Shown: positions 1-8,829 of the stretch, in pieces | Layout of the letters: the number at the start of each line of letters is the position of its first letter | How positions within the stretch are numbered: the first letter of the stretch is position 1 | DNA from: Cognatiyoonia sediminum | Lineage (GTDB): Bacteria > Pseudomonadota > Alphaproteobacteria > Rhodobacterales > Rhodobacteraceae | Length of the DNA stretch: 64,000 bases | Assembly: GCF_900129845.1 (NCBI RefSeq) | Contig: NZ_FQXB01000001.1 | Span: forward strand, 186,001 to 250,000 | Direction: 5' to 3' | Notes under the pieces: model-generated | Seen by the model: the letters and a program-made list of their open reading frames with translations, nothing else | What the model was told of the DNA's origin: nothing | Database searches by the model: none | Translations under genes and position numbers: made by a program

Positions 1-640
1 CATGGGCGGGCGCATGGGGGGTGGTATCTTTTCCCCTGCTTTGATGGTTGGAGCTTTAACGGGCTTGGCATTCGGTATCATCGCAACCAGCATTTTCCCG
101 ACGGTGTCTGGCGAGGAAACGCTCTACGCACTTGCGGGAATGGGAGCAGTTGCTGCTGCGGTTCTTGGTGCACCGATTTCAACGACATTGATCGTCTTTG
201 AACTGACCGGTGACTGGCAAACGGGGCTTGCTGTTATGGTGTCTGTTTCGCTTTCCACCGCACTCGCGTCGAGTTTGGTCGATCGGTCGTTCTTCCTGAC
301 CCAGTTGGAACGGCGCAATGTGCATTTGGCGGCAGGTCCGCAGGCTTACCTTTTGGCGACGTTCAAAGTGGCAAGCATTATGCGAGAGCGTGGTTCAGAA
401 AACGGCGCTCCAGATGAGGCGTGTTGGGATCTGATGTCAGACGGTGTCTACATTGACGGAAACGCGACCCTAGAACAGGCCATGCCAATGTTCGAACAAG
501 CGAACCATCGGTTTGTGCCAGTCGTTACACTAGGCGATCAGGACAGCCCGCCCGAGCTTTGGGGCGCGTTGTTTCAGGTCGACGCGCTGAAAGCGATGAA
601 CAAAGCGTTGTCAGAAACCGCCGCTGAAGAGCATTCTTAA
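1..640 (+). CDS. ClC-family chloride channel or H+/Cl- antiporter, C-terminal part (partial)
   Basis: Inner-membrane protein that would move chloride across the membrane. The gene enters from the left edge, so the first half of the membrane domain is missing. The visible part begins in the glycine-rich filter region (GGRMGGGIFSPALMVGA, matching the family GxFxP signature), continues through hydrophobic helices including GAPISTTLIVFELTGDW, which is a characteristic ClC segment, and ends in a soluble tail of about 90 residues that resembles a single weak CBS domain (DLMSDGVYIDGNATLEQAM). Its stop overlaps the stop of the convergent DUF427 gene by four bases. Family assignment is firm; channel versus exchanger cannot be decided because the gating-glutamate region near the window edge is incomplete. 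Confidence 0.9.
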   Translation, partial: MGGRMGGGIFSPALMVGALTGLAFGIIATSIFPTVSGEETLYALAGMGAVAAAVLGAPISTTLIVFELTGDWQTGLAVMVSVSLSTALASSLVDRSFFLTQLERRNVHLAAGPQAYLLATFKVASIMRERGSENGAPDEACWDLMSDGVYIDGNATLEQAMPMFEQANHRFVPVVTLGDQDSPPELWGALFQVDALKAMNKALSETAAEEHS

Positions 641-978
641 ACTTCTTCGACGGCTGCTTTGTCTTTGAAAAAGGCAAGGTGGCCTTGGATTTGCTCCATA
701 CCTGCGATCGGGTCTTCATATGACCACGCCGCATTGGCGATTTCACCGCTTTTGGCGATGATCGAATAGTAAGTCGCGTTGCCTTTGTAGGGGCAAGTTG
801 ACGTCGTCTCTGTCTTTTCAAGAAACGCCATCGCCATGTCATCGCGTGGGATATAGATCACCGGTGGATAATCTCCTTCGCTGAGCTCGAGTGCATTTTT
901 GGTTTCACCAATGACTGCGCCTGCTGCGCGAACAACCCAAGTTCCGCTCGCTTCGCGAATTTTAATGTGATCAGCCAT
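637..978 (-). CDS. DUF427 domain protein
   Basis: Small protein of 113 residues filled by one DUF427 domain. The family's typical stretch CPYKGNATYYSI (near residue 60) and the following AWSYEDP are visible. The biochemical role of the family is not established. It is the last gene on the minus strand before the ClC gene and follows the aminopeptidase gene by about 50 bases, so it may be cotranscribed with the aminopeptidase and cobT. No signal peptide or membrane segment is seen; a cytoplasmic location is inferred. Confidence 0.85.
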   Translation of the reverse strand: MADHIKIREASGTWVVRAAGAVIGETKNALELSEGDYPPVIYIPRDDMAMAFLEKTETTSTCPYKGNATYYSIIAKSGEIANAAWSYEDPIAGMEQIQGHLAFFKDKAAVEEV

Positions 979-1030
979 AGTGAAATCCTTCCCATTTTTG
1001 CCGGCACCCTAGTCCAGCAAGATGTCGTTT

Positions 1031-2818
1031 TTACAACGGCGCGCAGGCTTGCTCAAGCCATTCCTTCGCGGGGCCATCAATCAGAGGTCCAATCTTGGCC
1101 ATGGTTTCGGCGTGGTAGCCGTTGATCCAGTCGCGTTCATCGTTCGAGAGCAGTGCCACATCGATCAGCCTGCGGTCGATTGGGACATATGTGATCGTCT
1201 CAAACGACAGCATATCGCGGTCATCGCCACCTTCGATGTCTGGCGCGGGACCTGTGACGATTAGGTTCTCAATACGAATGCCGAATTCGCCAGTCCGGTA
1301 GTATCCGGGTTCATTAGAGAGGATCATGCCTTCTTTCAATGGCACATCGCCACGACGCGACAGGCTTTGCGGTCCTTCATGGACGCATAGATAGCTGCCA
1401 ATCCCATGTCCTGTACCGTGATCGTAATCCATACCGGCCGTCCACAAAGGGAAGCGAGCAAGTGAATCGAGGTGTTGGCCCTGAACGCCTTTTGGGAAGC
1501 GCGCGCGGCTGATAGCAATCATGCCTTGTAGGACGCGGGTGAAGCAGGAGCGGTGGAGCTCTGATGGCGTCCCAACGATAACAGTGCGGGTGATATCAGT
1601 GGTGCCGTCAATGTATTGCCCACCACTGTCGATCAGGAGGAGTTCATCGCGCTTAACTGGTCGATTGGTTTCTTCAGTCACGCGGTAGTGAACGATCGCG
1701 CCATTACCGCCTGCGCCACAAATGGTTTCAAAGCTCACGTCCAGCAACTGATTGGTTTCGCGGCGAAATTGTTCGAGTTGTTTGACGACGTCGATCTCGG
1801 TCAGACTGCCGTTGGGGGCATCCGCGTCCAGCCACGCAAGAAAACGCACCATGGCGGCACCGTCGCGGAGGTGGGCTTCCTTCGCACCAGCAATTTCGGT
1901 GTCGTTCTTGCAAGCCTTTGGAAGAAGACAAGGATCATCCTTGTGCCGAATGGTCAGCCCTGCCTTCGCAGCTGTTGTCGCAACGATGGCTGGGCACCAT
2001 TTTGGGTCCAAATTGATGTCACCGGTGAGGTTCGAGATATGGTTAAGAAAGCTATCTTGGGGGTGAATGCGAACATCCTCGCCCAAGTGATTTGCAACTT
2101 CGGCGGTCTTGCCATCTTGTGCGAAGAGATCGACGTGCCCGTCCGTGTTCAAAATCGCAAAGGCGTGCGGCACCGGATTGCGTTCAATGTCAGTTCCGCG
2201 AATGTTCAAAAGCCAAGCGATGCTGTCTGGTAGAGTCAGCACGGTCGGAGCTGAGATCGTTTCAGCGAGCCGTTTACTCTTTGATTGACGCGTTTCTCCT
2301 GCAAACTCAACAGGGTAGGCGGTGAACTTAGCCTTGGGTGGTTCCGGTTGATCTGACCAAATCGCGTCAACCAGATTGTCAGTTGGCACCAGTTCGATGC
2401 CGCTATCCACGAGGGCCTTGGTCAGTTGCCTAATTGCTGACACCGTATGGAGCCATGGGTCAAAGCCGACCTTGCCGCCGTTGGGCAGTTGTTCCTTTAG
2501 CCAATCTTCCAATTGAACTTCCGGCCAATCTACTGGTGTGAAATCATCTGCCACCTGATCGCGGACTTGCAGTCGGTATCGGCCGTCAACAAAGACACCC
2601 GCGATATGCGTCAAAGCCGCGCAAAAGCCAGCAGACCCCGTAAACCCCGTCAACCATGCGAGACGGGCGTCTCTAGGCGCGACGTATTCGCCCTGGTGCG
2701 CATCAGCTCGCGGGATAAGAAATCCGTCTAACCCTTTGTCTGCAATATGTTTTCTGAGGTTCGATAGCCGAGGAGGGCCCTGATCGGGTGACGTTGTTGC
2801 TTCAAACGTTTGAAACAT
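1031..2818 (-). CDS. Xaa-Pro aminopeptidase (aminopeptidase P, M24B family)
   Basis: Cytoplasmic metallopeptidase expected to release N-terminal residues that precede proline. The length, 595 residues, fits the long three-domain eukaryote-like aminopeptidase P rather than the 440-residue PepP. Two creatinase-like N-terminal domains (about 20-150 and 165-310) precede the pita-bread catalytic domain. All five metal ligands can be aligned: D397 in LLIDSGG, D408 in TTDITR, H471 in GTGHGIGSY, E503 in SNEPGYY and E517 in GIRIENL. The start ATG is preceded by a GGAGACC-type ribosome binding site. It lies 24 bases after cobT on the same strand, so cotranscription is likely although the functions are unrelated. 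Confidence 0.95.
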   Translation of the reverse strand: MFQTFEATTSPDQGPPRLSNLRKHIADKGLDGFLIPRADAHQGEYVAPRDARLAWLTGFTGSAGFCAALTHIAGVFVDGRYRLQVRDQVADDFTPVDWPEVQLEDWLKEQLPNGGKVGFDPWLHTVSAIRQLTKALVDSGIELVPTDNLVDAIWSDQPEPPKAKFTAYPVEFAGETRQSKSKRLAETISAPTVLTLPDSIAWLLNIRGTDIERNPVPHAFAILNTDGHVDLFAQDGKTAEVANHLGEDVRIHPQDSFLNHISNLTGDINLDPKWCPAIVATTAAKAGLTIRHKDDPCLLPKACKNDTEIAGAKEAHLRDGAAMVRFLAWLDADAPNGSLTEIDVVKQLEQFRRETNQLLDVSFETICGAGGNGAIVHYRVTEETNRPVKRDELLLIDSGGQYIDGTTDITRTVIVGTPSELHRSCFTRVLQGMIAISRARFPKGVQGQHLDSLARFPLWTAGMDYDHGTGHGIGSYLCVHEGPQSLSRRGDVPLKEGMILSNEPGYYRTGEFGIRIENLIVTGPAPDIEGGDDRDMLSFETITYVPIDRRLIDVALLSNDERDWINGYHAETMAKIGPLIDGPAKEWLEQACAPL

Positions 2819-2842
2819 GTGGTCTCCTTTGTCGCGGGTTTC

Positions 2843-4720
2843 TTAGCTGGCTTTGCGCATCCCAAGAACACGCGCACGGCTGCGTGGATCGCTGTCGAAG
2901 AGTCCAGCGAGTTGCTCGGTCATTGCTCCGGCTAGTTGTTCGACATCTGTGATGGTGACAGCACGTTCATAATAGCGCGTTACGTCGTGGCCGATCCCGA
3001 TGGCGACGAGTTCCACCGCCTTGCGCTTTTCGACCATAGAGATGACGTCGCGCAAGTGTTTTTCAAGATAATTCGCCGGGTTAACGGACAAAGTTGAGTC
3101 GTCCACCGGTGCACCGTCAGAGATCACCATCAGAACTTTGCGTTGTTCAGGCCGCGCTATCATTCGGCGGTGGGCCCATTCGAGCGCCTCTCCGTCGATG
3201 TTTTCTTTCAACAGCCCTTCTTTCATCATCAGACCGAGGTTAGGACGAGTCCGTCGCCATGGCGCATCCGCGGCTTTGTAGATAATATGTCGTAAGTCGT
3301 TCAGGCGGCCAGGAGTTGCCTCGCGGCCATCCTTGAGCCATTCCTCGCGACTTTGCCCGCCTTTCCAAGCTTTCGTCGTAAAGCCAAGGATCTCAACCTT
3401 AACATCGCAGCGTTCCAACGTCCGCGCCATCACATCGGCGCAGATGGCCGCAATGGAAATCGGGCGGCCGCGCATCGAGCCTGAGTTGTCGAGTAGCATT
3501 GTCACGACAGTGTCACGGAATTCCATGTCTTTTTCGACTTTGAACGACAACGGTGTGGTGGGCGAGGCAACGATCCGGGCTAGGCGGCCAGCGTCGAGAA
3601 TGCCTTCCTCTCGGTCGAATTCCCAACTGCGGTTTTGTTTTGCTTGTAGACGCCGTTGCAGCTTGTTGGCCAAGCGGCTCACAGCCCCTTTCAGAGGCTC
3701 AAGTTGCTGATCAAGGTAGTTTCGCAACCGCTCCAATTCAGCTGGCTCCGCGAGATCTTCCGCCGAGATTTCTTCATCGAATTCAGTCGAGTAAACACGG
3801 TAATCTGGATCAGCGTCCGAAATTGGCTGTGGCGCGGGTGGCTCCAACGGGGCCTCGCCGTCGGGCATTTCAGTCTCTTCGCCCATCTCAGCGTCAGCCT
3901 GATCGTCCATGCTCACCTGAGCTTGGGACGCGTCTTGCTGTTCTTCCTGACTTTGTTCTGGCGAGGCTTCGGCTTCTTCCCCTTCGCTTTCGTCGTCGCC
4001 GGTGCTTTCTGGCTCTTCCTCTTGATCTTCGCCGTCTTCGGCTTCGTCCTCTTGATCGTCGTCGATATTATCAGGATCGTCGCCCAATTGATCGGCATAG
4101 CCGAGGTCAGCGATCATCTGACGCGCAAATTTCGCAAACTCTTGTTGATCGTCGAGGATGGTTTCGAGGCTTTCAAGCGTTCCGCCGCAGTGATCTTCGA
4201 TAAACCCGCGCCATAAGTTCATAACGTTCTCAGCGCCGGACGGCAGGTCGCGGCCCGTTGCGAGGTGGCGGATCAGATAGCCCGCAGCTGTCGCGAGGGG
4301 TGCGTCAGAGGCTTGTTTGATCTGGTCATAACCCTTGCGCAACGCGTCATTGCCGATCTTTGCGTCGATGTTGCCAGCGGTGCCAGGCATGTGTTTTGCG
4401 CCAACGGCCTCAATCCGCGCGGTTTCCATAGCCTCATAAAGGTCTTTGGCCATCTGGCCTTGCGGCATGTATTTGGCGGCTGTGACCTCGTCATGGAACT
4501 TGTGGCGGAGCGCGAAGGCGTCAGCGGTTCCTCGAGCCAGCAAGACTTCATCACGGGTCATGCGGCGGCTGACTTGGGGCAGGCGGATGGTATCTGACGT
4601 CTGACCCGCCGGATCAACGGAATAGCTGACCGACAGTTCGGGGTCGTCGGCAATCACCTTGGTCGCTTCGGCCAAGGCCTTTTTGAACGGATCGGCTGGA
4701 TTGTCAGATGGGTTTTGCAT
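2843..4720 (-). CDS. cobT: cobaltochelatase subunit CobT
   Basis: Subunit of the aerobic CobNST cobaltochelatase, which inserts Co2+ into hydrogenobyrinic acid diamide during B12 synthesis with ATP hydrolysis. The 625 residues show the family plan: an N-terminal helical domain, a very acidic linker (about residues 215-290, rich in Asp and Glu), and a C-terminal von Willebrand A domain with the MIDAS motif LLDNSGSM, where D411 is the first metal ligand. It follows cobS with a gap of 114 bases that holds two hairpins (see 4783-4831). CobN is not in the window. CobST-like proteins may also serve other chaperone roles; the sequence alone cannot separate these. Confidence 0.95.
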   Translation of the reverse strand: MQNPSDNPADPFKKALAEATKVIADDPELSVSYSVDPAGQTSDTIRLPQVSRRMTRDEVLLARGTADAFALRHKFHDEVTAAKYMPQGQMAKDLYEAMETARIEAVGAKHMPGTAGNIDAKIGNDALRKGYDQIKQASDAPLATAAGYLIRHLATGRDLPSGAENVMNLWRGFIEDHCGGTLESLETILDDQQEFAKFARQMIADLGYADQLGDDPDNIDDDQEDEAEDGEDQEEEPESTGDDESEGEEAEASPEQSQEEQQDASQAQVSMDDQADAEMGEETEMPDGEAPLEPPAPQPISDADPDYRVYSTEFDEEISAEDLAEPAELERLRNYLDQQLEPLKGAVSRLANKLQRRLQAKQNRSWEFDREEGILDAGRLARIVASPTTPLSFKVEKDMEFRDTVVTMLLDNSGSMRGRPISIAAICADVMARTLERCDVKVEILGFTTKAWKGGQSREEWLKDGREATPGRLNDLRHIIYKAADAPWRRTRPNLGLMMKEGLLKENIDGEALEWAHRRMIARPEQRKVLMVISDGAPVDDSTLSVNPANYLEKHLRDVISMVEKRKAVELVAIGIGHDVTRYYERAVTITDVEQLAGAMTEQLAGLFDSDPRSRARVLGMRKAS

Positions 4721-4782
4721 CTCGTTTATCCTTTACAGCCAGAAGCCTAGAACCAGATCAAGTGCTTGGCCAGTGGGCGGGC

Positions 4783-4831
4783 AATTTCCTTAATGTAGGA
4801 AATTTCAAAAAGTCTTAGACAAGACTTTTTG
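4783..4831. repeat. paired perfect hairpins between cobS and cobT
   Basis: Two adjacent inverted repeats fill the cobS-cobT gap. The first, 4783-4804, has arms AATTTCCT and AGGAAATT with a 6-base loop. The second, 4806-4831, has arms CAAAAAGTCTT and AAGACTTTTTG with the loop AGAC. The second begins three bases after the cobS stop on the minus strand and its 3' arm ends in TTTTTG, so it can act as an intrinsic terminator or attenuator in either direction. Similar pairs occur at 27971-28019 and 62402-62446. Confidence 0.8.
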
Positions 4832-4834
4832 TGC

Positions 4835-5821
4835 CTAGCCCAAGCTCATGCTCGCCGCACTTTCTGGCAGTTCCTCGTCAAAGCAACGCTGATAGAATTC
4901 CGCCACTGTTTGACGCTCTAACTCATCACATTTGTTGAGGAAAGAGAGGCGGAAGGCGTAGCCGACATCTTGGAAAATGCGGGTGTTTTCAGCCCACGCC
5001 AGAACTGTCCGTGGCGACATAACGGTCGACAAATCGCCATTCATAAACGCGGTACGTGTCAGGTCCGCGACAGTGACCATCTGACTGATTGTCTTGCGGC
5101 CAACCTCAGTATTGAAGTGTGGTGACTTTGACAAAACGATTGCCGCTTCCGCGTCGTGCGATAGGTAGTTCAACGTCGCGACCAATGACCAACGGTCCAT
5201 TTGCGCTTGGTTGATCTGCTGTGTGCCGTGGTAGAGGCCGGTGGTGTCACCCAAGCCGACGGTGTTTGCTGTCGCAAAGAGGCGGAAATAGGGGTGTGGT
5301 GTGAGGATTTGGTTTTGGTCCATGAGGGTCAGCTTGCCATCGTGCTCCAGCACGCGCTGAATCACGAACATCACGTCCGCGCGGCCTGCGTCATATTCGT
5401 CGAAAACGATGGCAACGGGATTGCGCAGCGCCCATGGCAGGATGCCTTCGTGGAATTCCGTCACCTGCACACCGTCGCGCAGCTTGATCGCGTCTTTACC
5501 TATCAAGTCGATCCGGCTGATGTGGCTGTCAAGGTTCACGCGCACCGCGGGCCAGTTCAGTCGCGCGGCGACTTGTTCGATATGCGTCGATTTACCGGTA
5601 CCGTGATACCCTTGGATCATCACGCGGCGGTTGTAGCCAAAGCCGGCGAGAATGGCCAAAGTCGTATCTGGATCGAACTTATACGTGCTGTCGATTTCAG
5701 GCACACGATCGGAGGCATCGGCAAAGCCCTTAACCTTCATATCGGTGTCGATGCCGAACACCTCACGAACAGAGATTTCTTCGGTTGGTTTTGCATCCAT
5801 ATCGATCATGCCGTCGGCCAT
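4835..5821 (-). CDS. cobS: cobaltochelatase subunit CobS (AAA+ ATPase)
   Basis: AAA+ partner of CobT; together they form the ATP-driven chaperone ring that acts with CobN in cobalt insertion. The 328 residues contain Walker [10 protein letters not shown] (71-79), Walker B with VFDEYD (139-144) and a sensor-type FATAN. The ATG at 5821 is chosen because AAAGGCGA lies eight bases before it; the reading frame extends seven codons further to a TTG without a good ribosome binding site. The gene leads a minus-strand series cobS, cobT, aminopeptidase, DUF427. Confidence 0.95.
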   Translation of the reverse strand: MADGMIDMDAKPTEEISVREVFGIDTDMKVKGFADASDRVPEIDSTYKFDPDTTLAILAGFGYNRRVMIQGYHGTGKSTHIEQVAARLNWPAVRVNLDSHISRIDLIGKDAIKLRDGVQVTEFHEGILPWALRNPVAIVFDEYDAGRADVMFVIQRVLEHDGKLTLMDQNQILTPHPYFRLFATANTVGLGDTTGLYHGTQQINQAQMDRWSLVATLNYLSHDAEAAIVLSKSPHFNTEVGRKTISQMVTVADLTRTAFMNGDLSTVMSPRTVLAWAENTRIFQDVGYAFRLSFLNKCDELERQTVAEFYQRCFDEELPESAASMSLG

Positions 5822-6221
5822 GTCTTCGCCTTTCAAATTCAACGCCGCTTCCTCGCGCTCTGGATGCTACATAACGCGATGAGGGGCAAGGGCTAGGGGA
5901 GATTTGGTCGCTTTGGGCCAGGTATTTTTGAAAGCTTGAAGTACCCTGCAAGAGATTAACTAAAATCGCGACTCCAAAAGCCAAAAACTGGCAGGTTTGA
6001 TTTGCTAGGTACTTATTGCTTCCAAATTCGAGAAAATGCTGGTTGAAATTCGAAGATTGGTTACATCTGATTTAGCCCTTAGGCGGATAGGGGCCGATTT
6101 GGGTGGGCTTGGGGAAGGAAAGGAAGACTTTACGCCAACTACGGTTAACTCTGGTCAAGACGCGGTGAGTATTGGCGGATTGTTGACTGCCGAAACGATT
6201 CTGACTTTAGAGGCTAAGACA
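5822..6221. other. 400-base intergenic region between cobS and the anti-sigma-like gene
   Basis: Divergent promoter region with no convincing gene. A frame is open from 6036 into the next gene, but its residues before 6222 look random and lack a ribosome binding site. A direct repeat AAATTCGA occurs at 6024-6031 and 6046-6053, spaced 22 bases (two helical turns), which could be a regulator site. No clear sigma-70 or ECF promoter was identified. Confidence 0.5.
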
Positions 6222-6557
6222 ATGACCGTGCATGACAAACTCAACGAAGATCGTCCAATAGCTGCAGAATATGTTTTGGGTCTCTTGGAGCCATCAGACG
6301 CCGAAGACTTTGAAAAGGCCATGAAAGACGATCCATTTCTTCGTGCAAGTTACGCGCAGTGGGCAGCCTATTTTGCGAACGAGAACTCTCAGATCGCTCC
6401 TGTCTCTCCGCCAGAGCATGTTGTCCAGAACATCGATAAAACGATCTTTCTGAATGACGTTAAAGAGGAGCCTGTCATAACGCGGTGGGGAATGCTGCCT
6501 TTGCTTGCCTCTGCCTTATGCGGATGTGCGGCTTTGATGGTTTGGATAGTTTTCTAG
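6222..6557 (+). CDS. short anti-sigma-factor-like membrane protein (RskA-type N-terminus)
   Basis: The 111 residues start with a segment typical of the cytoplasmic domain of RskA-type anti-sigma factors (IAAEYVLGLLEPSDAEDFE, then a DPxLRAxxAxW-like stretch) and end with one membrane helix (about 89-111). The usual extracytoplasmic domain of 100 or more residues is absent: the stop follows the helix directly. The ATG at 6222 has GAGG nine bases upstream and removes a 62-codon upstream extension that looks non-coding. No ECF sigma gene adjoins it, so its partner is unknown. It could be a working minimal anti-sigma factor, a relict, or an unrelated protein with a similar N-terminus. Confidence 0.65.
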   Translation: MTVHDKLNEDRPIAAEYVLGLLEPSDAEDFEKAMKDDPFLRASYAQWAAYFANENSQIAPVSPPEHVVQNIDKTIFLNDVKEEPVITRWGMLPLLASALCGCAALMVWIVF

Positions 6558-6664
6558 GCAAAAAGGCGGGTCGGCCGGCAACTTTTGAAACGCAGTGTTT
6601 CCTTGATGAATTTTCGATTTTGCTCCATTCGATTTGGTACGACCTAAGATTGTATCAAGTGCCT

Positions 6665-7177
6665 ATGTTTAGCGGTTTCAAACTATCAGACCTCACCCAA
6701 GGTGAAAAAGCTTTGCTGGCGAGCTACGCCTGCGCTGGCGCGGTCGGGGCGTGGACCTCTCATATTGTAGCGCATCGGTTACTGGGGCGGGACGCGGTGC
6801 TGTCCAATACGCTGGGTATTTTTGAAATTTGGACCCTTTGCGCCGGAGCGATCGGTGCAATCCTCGCAATCTATCTTAACAGGCGATGGTTTGGGCATCT
6901 CGGGTTTACCGGTTTCAAGTTCACACTCGTTGCGGTTCTGAACACGACCTTTGTGGCAACCTTGATTGGTGGGACGCTCGCCTTGCCCATTTTCGGAACA
7001 ATGTTCGGCCCGCTCGCCATCACAGGCACATTTTGGTCGAGCCCGCCGGTGCTTTATCTCTGGTTGGCGTCCCTCTTGGGGGCGAACTATGCCTACGGAC
7101 TTTACCGAAAAGAACGCGCATCCGTGTTCCTCGCCCGACTGTCGAGCGAGGAAGACCCGATTAGTCGGCGTCTCTGA
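6665..7177 (+). CDS. multi-pass membrane protein of unknown function
   Basis: About 170 residues with four likely membrane helices (near 17-35, 50-70, 85-115 and 120-145) and a short charged C-terminal tail. I do not recognise the family. The ATG at 6665 (MFSGFKLSDLTQGEKALL) is preferred over the open-frame start at 6485, because the latter would overlap the previous gene in another frame and encodes an unlikely N-terminus. No strong Shine-Dalgarno motif is seen. It converges with the J-domain gene, overlapping its stop region by 17 bases. Its membrane location next to an anti-sigma-like membrane protein is suggestive but proves nothing. Confidence 0.6.
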   Translation: MFSGFKLSDLTQGEKALLASYACAGAVGAWTSHIVAHRLLGRDAVLSNTLGIFEIWTLCAGAIGAILAIYLNRRWFGHLGFTGFKFTLVAVLNTTFVATLIGGTLALPIFGTMFGPLAITGTFWSSPPVLYLWLASLLGANYAYGLYRKERASVFLARLSSEEDPISRRL

Positions 7178-7796
7178 AGTTTCGGCTGTCTTTGATCTGA
7201 TCCCAAGCCCAAACAACTTCGGCCAACTGTTCTTCTTGGCTACGGTCTCCGCCATTCATGTCGGGGTGAAGAACTTTGATCAACGCTTTGTAAGCCTTGC
7301 GAATTTGCGGTTTCGACCAATCGTCCTTGGCCTCAAGAATGTCCATAGCACGGCGCTCAGTCGGAGGCAGCCTGCGTTTTGCGCCGCCATTCTTGCCTGG
7401 GTTCTGAGTGGCATTTCCACCCAACACCTGATGCGCGTCATCGATGCCTAGGCGGGCCCAAGCGGCCTCTTCAACGCTGCGTTTGAATGGTTTTGTTGGG
7501 CGCTCCCAAGTCTTATCCCGCTCCATCTGAGCCATGATCTCGGCTTCGGAAGTGCTGTCGAAGAAGTTCCATTTTAGGTTATATTCGCGAACGTGCGTCT
7601 GACAGAACCAAAAATAGTCGTCCATGGTATCAGGCGATTTAGGCGCTCGATACAATCCCGGCTCATTGCAGCCTTCATGATCGCAAATGCGCGTTGATGT
7701 TTCTGATGCTCCAGACATCCCGCGGCGACCCCGCGGGTTTTTCTTTTTCGAGCTCGACACTGACATGTCGAATCCAAACGGATCTTTCTTGTCCAT
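7161..7796 (-). CDS. J-domain (DnaJ-like) protein with C-terminal J domain
   Basis: Co-chaperone-like protein of 211 residues. The J domain sits at the C-terminus (about 150-211), with the diagnostic HPD tripeptide in VLHPDMNGGD, which is needed to stimulate a DnaK-type ATPase. The N-terminal part contains a small Cys/His cluster (CDHEGCNEPG ... FWFCQTHV) that may bind zinc. The ATG at 7796 is chosen because GGGAACAGG precedes it; the open frame reaches 7904 but would then overlap the divergent bolA start. DnaJ proteins with this reversed layout are common in Rhodobacteraceae. Client proteins are unknown. Confidence 0.85.
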   Translation of the reverse strand: MDKKDPFGFDMSVSSSKKKNPRGRRGMSGASETSTRICDHEGCNEPGLYRAPKSPDTMDDYFWFCQTHVREYNLKWNFFDSTSEAEIMAQMERDKTWERPTKPFKRSVEEAAWARLGIDDAHQVLGGNATQNPGKNGGAKRRLPPTERRAMDILEAKDDWSKPQIRKAYKALIKVLHPDMNGGDRSQEEQLAEVVWAWDQIKDSRNFRDAD

Positions 7797-7873
7797 GACG
7801 CCTGTTCCCTTTCCGACTCGGAGAGGAGAGAATAAACCCTGATGCAGGAGATTGAAGAGGGTGTCTGAAAATA

Positions 7874-8137
7874 ATGAGCTTGGAACAGCAAATTTCTGAG
7901 GCATTGAAACAAAGTTTCGCGCCTAGCCATCTGGACGTCATTAATGAAAGCCACTTGCACGCCGGGCACGACGGTGACGACGGATCTGGCGAAAGCCATT
8001 GGAAGGTGGTGATCGTGTCAGACCAATTTTCCGGTCTGACACGTATAGCTAAACATCGCGCCGTTCACGCGGCTTTGGGTAAAGACATCCTGAACCGCAT
8101 TCATGCGCTGTCTTTGGATATTCAGTCGGACGCCTAG
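7874..8137 (+). CDS. bolA: BolA family protein
   Basis: An 87-residue single-domain BolA protein. The family core is visible: LDVINESHLHAGH, then SHWKVVIVSDQF and the helix-turn region RIAKHRAVHAALG near the C-terminus. BolA proteins pair with monothiol glutaredoxins and take part in iron-sulfur cluster handling; His residues such as those in HLHAGH and KHRAVH are candidate cluster ligands. It is divergent from the J-domain gene with 77 bases between starts, and its stop overlaps by four bases that of the convergent DUF4177-like gene. No glutaredoxin gene lies in the window. Confidence 0.93.
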   Translation: MSLEQQISEALKQSFAPSHLDVINESHLHAGHDGDDGSGESHWKVVIVSDQFSGLTRIAKHRAVHAALGKDILNRIHALSLDIQSDA

Positions 8138-8514
8138 GATTTACTTCCAAGAGCGACGACCTTTGGCGGGTCGATTTCTGCTTGCGTGTTGGCAGCAGCT
8201 GGTTGCTTTGACTTGAAAGCAGGTTCCGGATTGATTTCGATGCCCTTTGGACGAACGCGCCGCACAACGATGGGCTTATCCATGGAAGCCTGTCTAACGG
8301 GGCGTACTTTTGGCGGGTAGCCATTTTCCAAGGACTGGACAACGCGGGCAAACACCATCTGGCGGCCATCTTCGCGGTCGCCCATATATTCCCAATGATC
8401 GGTGGACATAGAATTGAGCAGGTCGTTCAGCTCCTGCATCTGACGTGCGGCATTCTTCCGAAGGCCAAAACTGTTTCTGCCGTTGGGTGCGGCAATCACT
8501 TGGTACTCGTACAT
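8134..8514 (-). CDS. DUF4177-like protein, copy 1
   Basis: A 126-residue protein whose N-terminus (MYEYQVIAAPN, with HWEYMGDRE near 40) has the short beta-alpha pattern of DUF4177, followed by a basic, low-complexity tail of about 50 residues. Its start resembles that of the gene at 8830-9246 (MIYEYKVVPAPTKG ... GWEFLRAE), which suggests an old tandem duplication. The function is unknown. A weak AT-rich promoter with TTATACTTT on the minus strand lies 110-120 bases upstream. The tail differs completely from the acidic tail of the paralogue. Confidence 0.7.
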   Translation of the reverse strand: MYEYQVIAAPNGRNSFGLRKNAARQMQELNDLLNSMSTDHWEYMGDREDGRQMVFARVVQSLENGYPPKVRPVRQASMDKPIVVRRVRPKGIEINPEPAFKSKQPAAANTQAEIDPPKVVALGSKS

Positions 8515-8829
8515 TTACTCACCTCTAAAATTAACGTTGTCGAAAGTATCGCGGGGGAAAGCACGGGCCAAAGGAAATCTGGCTTAAATCTGTCTGAAAT
8601 GTGGCAAAACTAAGGTGCGAAGAGATAAAGTATAAATATAACAGATACTTAATAAGTTCTCGTTTCGCTACTTGTGTGGGGATTTGACAATCCCGCCGAA
8701 AGCCGACCGTTTCGCTTCCGAAGTCATTCTGCGAGATGGAGAAATAGTATGGAGAAATCGGAAACGGCGCTCAATTCAGGGTAGAGCGCTGTTGCATACT
8801 ATTTGAGAAAACTGATTCTGCTAATTTGA
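8515..8829. other. 315-base structured intergenic region between the DUF4177-like genes
   Basis: No gene is seen. The region holds a GGGATT-TGAC-AATCCC hairpin (8679-8694), the nested inverted repeat described at 8742-8804, and a segment CCGTTTC (8707-8713) that can pair with GAAACGG (8761-8767) as an alternative fold. An AT-rich stretch at 8620-8660 probably carries the promoter for the gene ending at 8134. Confidence 0.6.
8742..8804. repeat. nested inverted repeat downstream of DUF4177-like copy 2
   Basis: The outer arms AAATAGTATG (8742-8751) and CATACTATTT (8795-8804) match perfectly over ten bases. Inside them ACGGCGCTC (8764-8772) pairs with GAGCGCTGT (8784-8792) with one G-U pair around an 11-base loop. 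It starts 26 bases beyond the stop of the minus-strand gene at 8830, so a terminator or a 3' RNA structure is plausible, although no U-run follows. Confidence 0.75.

Noticed and set aside
3553-4216. Plus-strand open frames of about 190-216 codons opposite cobT
   Set aside because: They arise from the GC-skewed and acidic-linker coding of cobT; composition is unnatural (Arg/Leu- or Phe-rich) and cobT is firmly identified.
8742-8804. Terminal inverted repeats of a miniature insertion element
   Set aside because: The element would be only 63 bases long, no flanking target duplication is visible, and the inner arms pair as an RNA-like structure.
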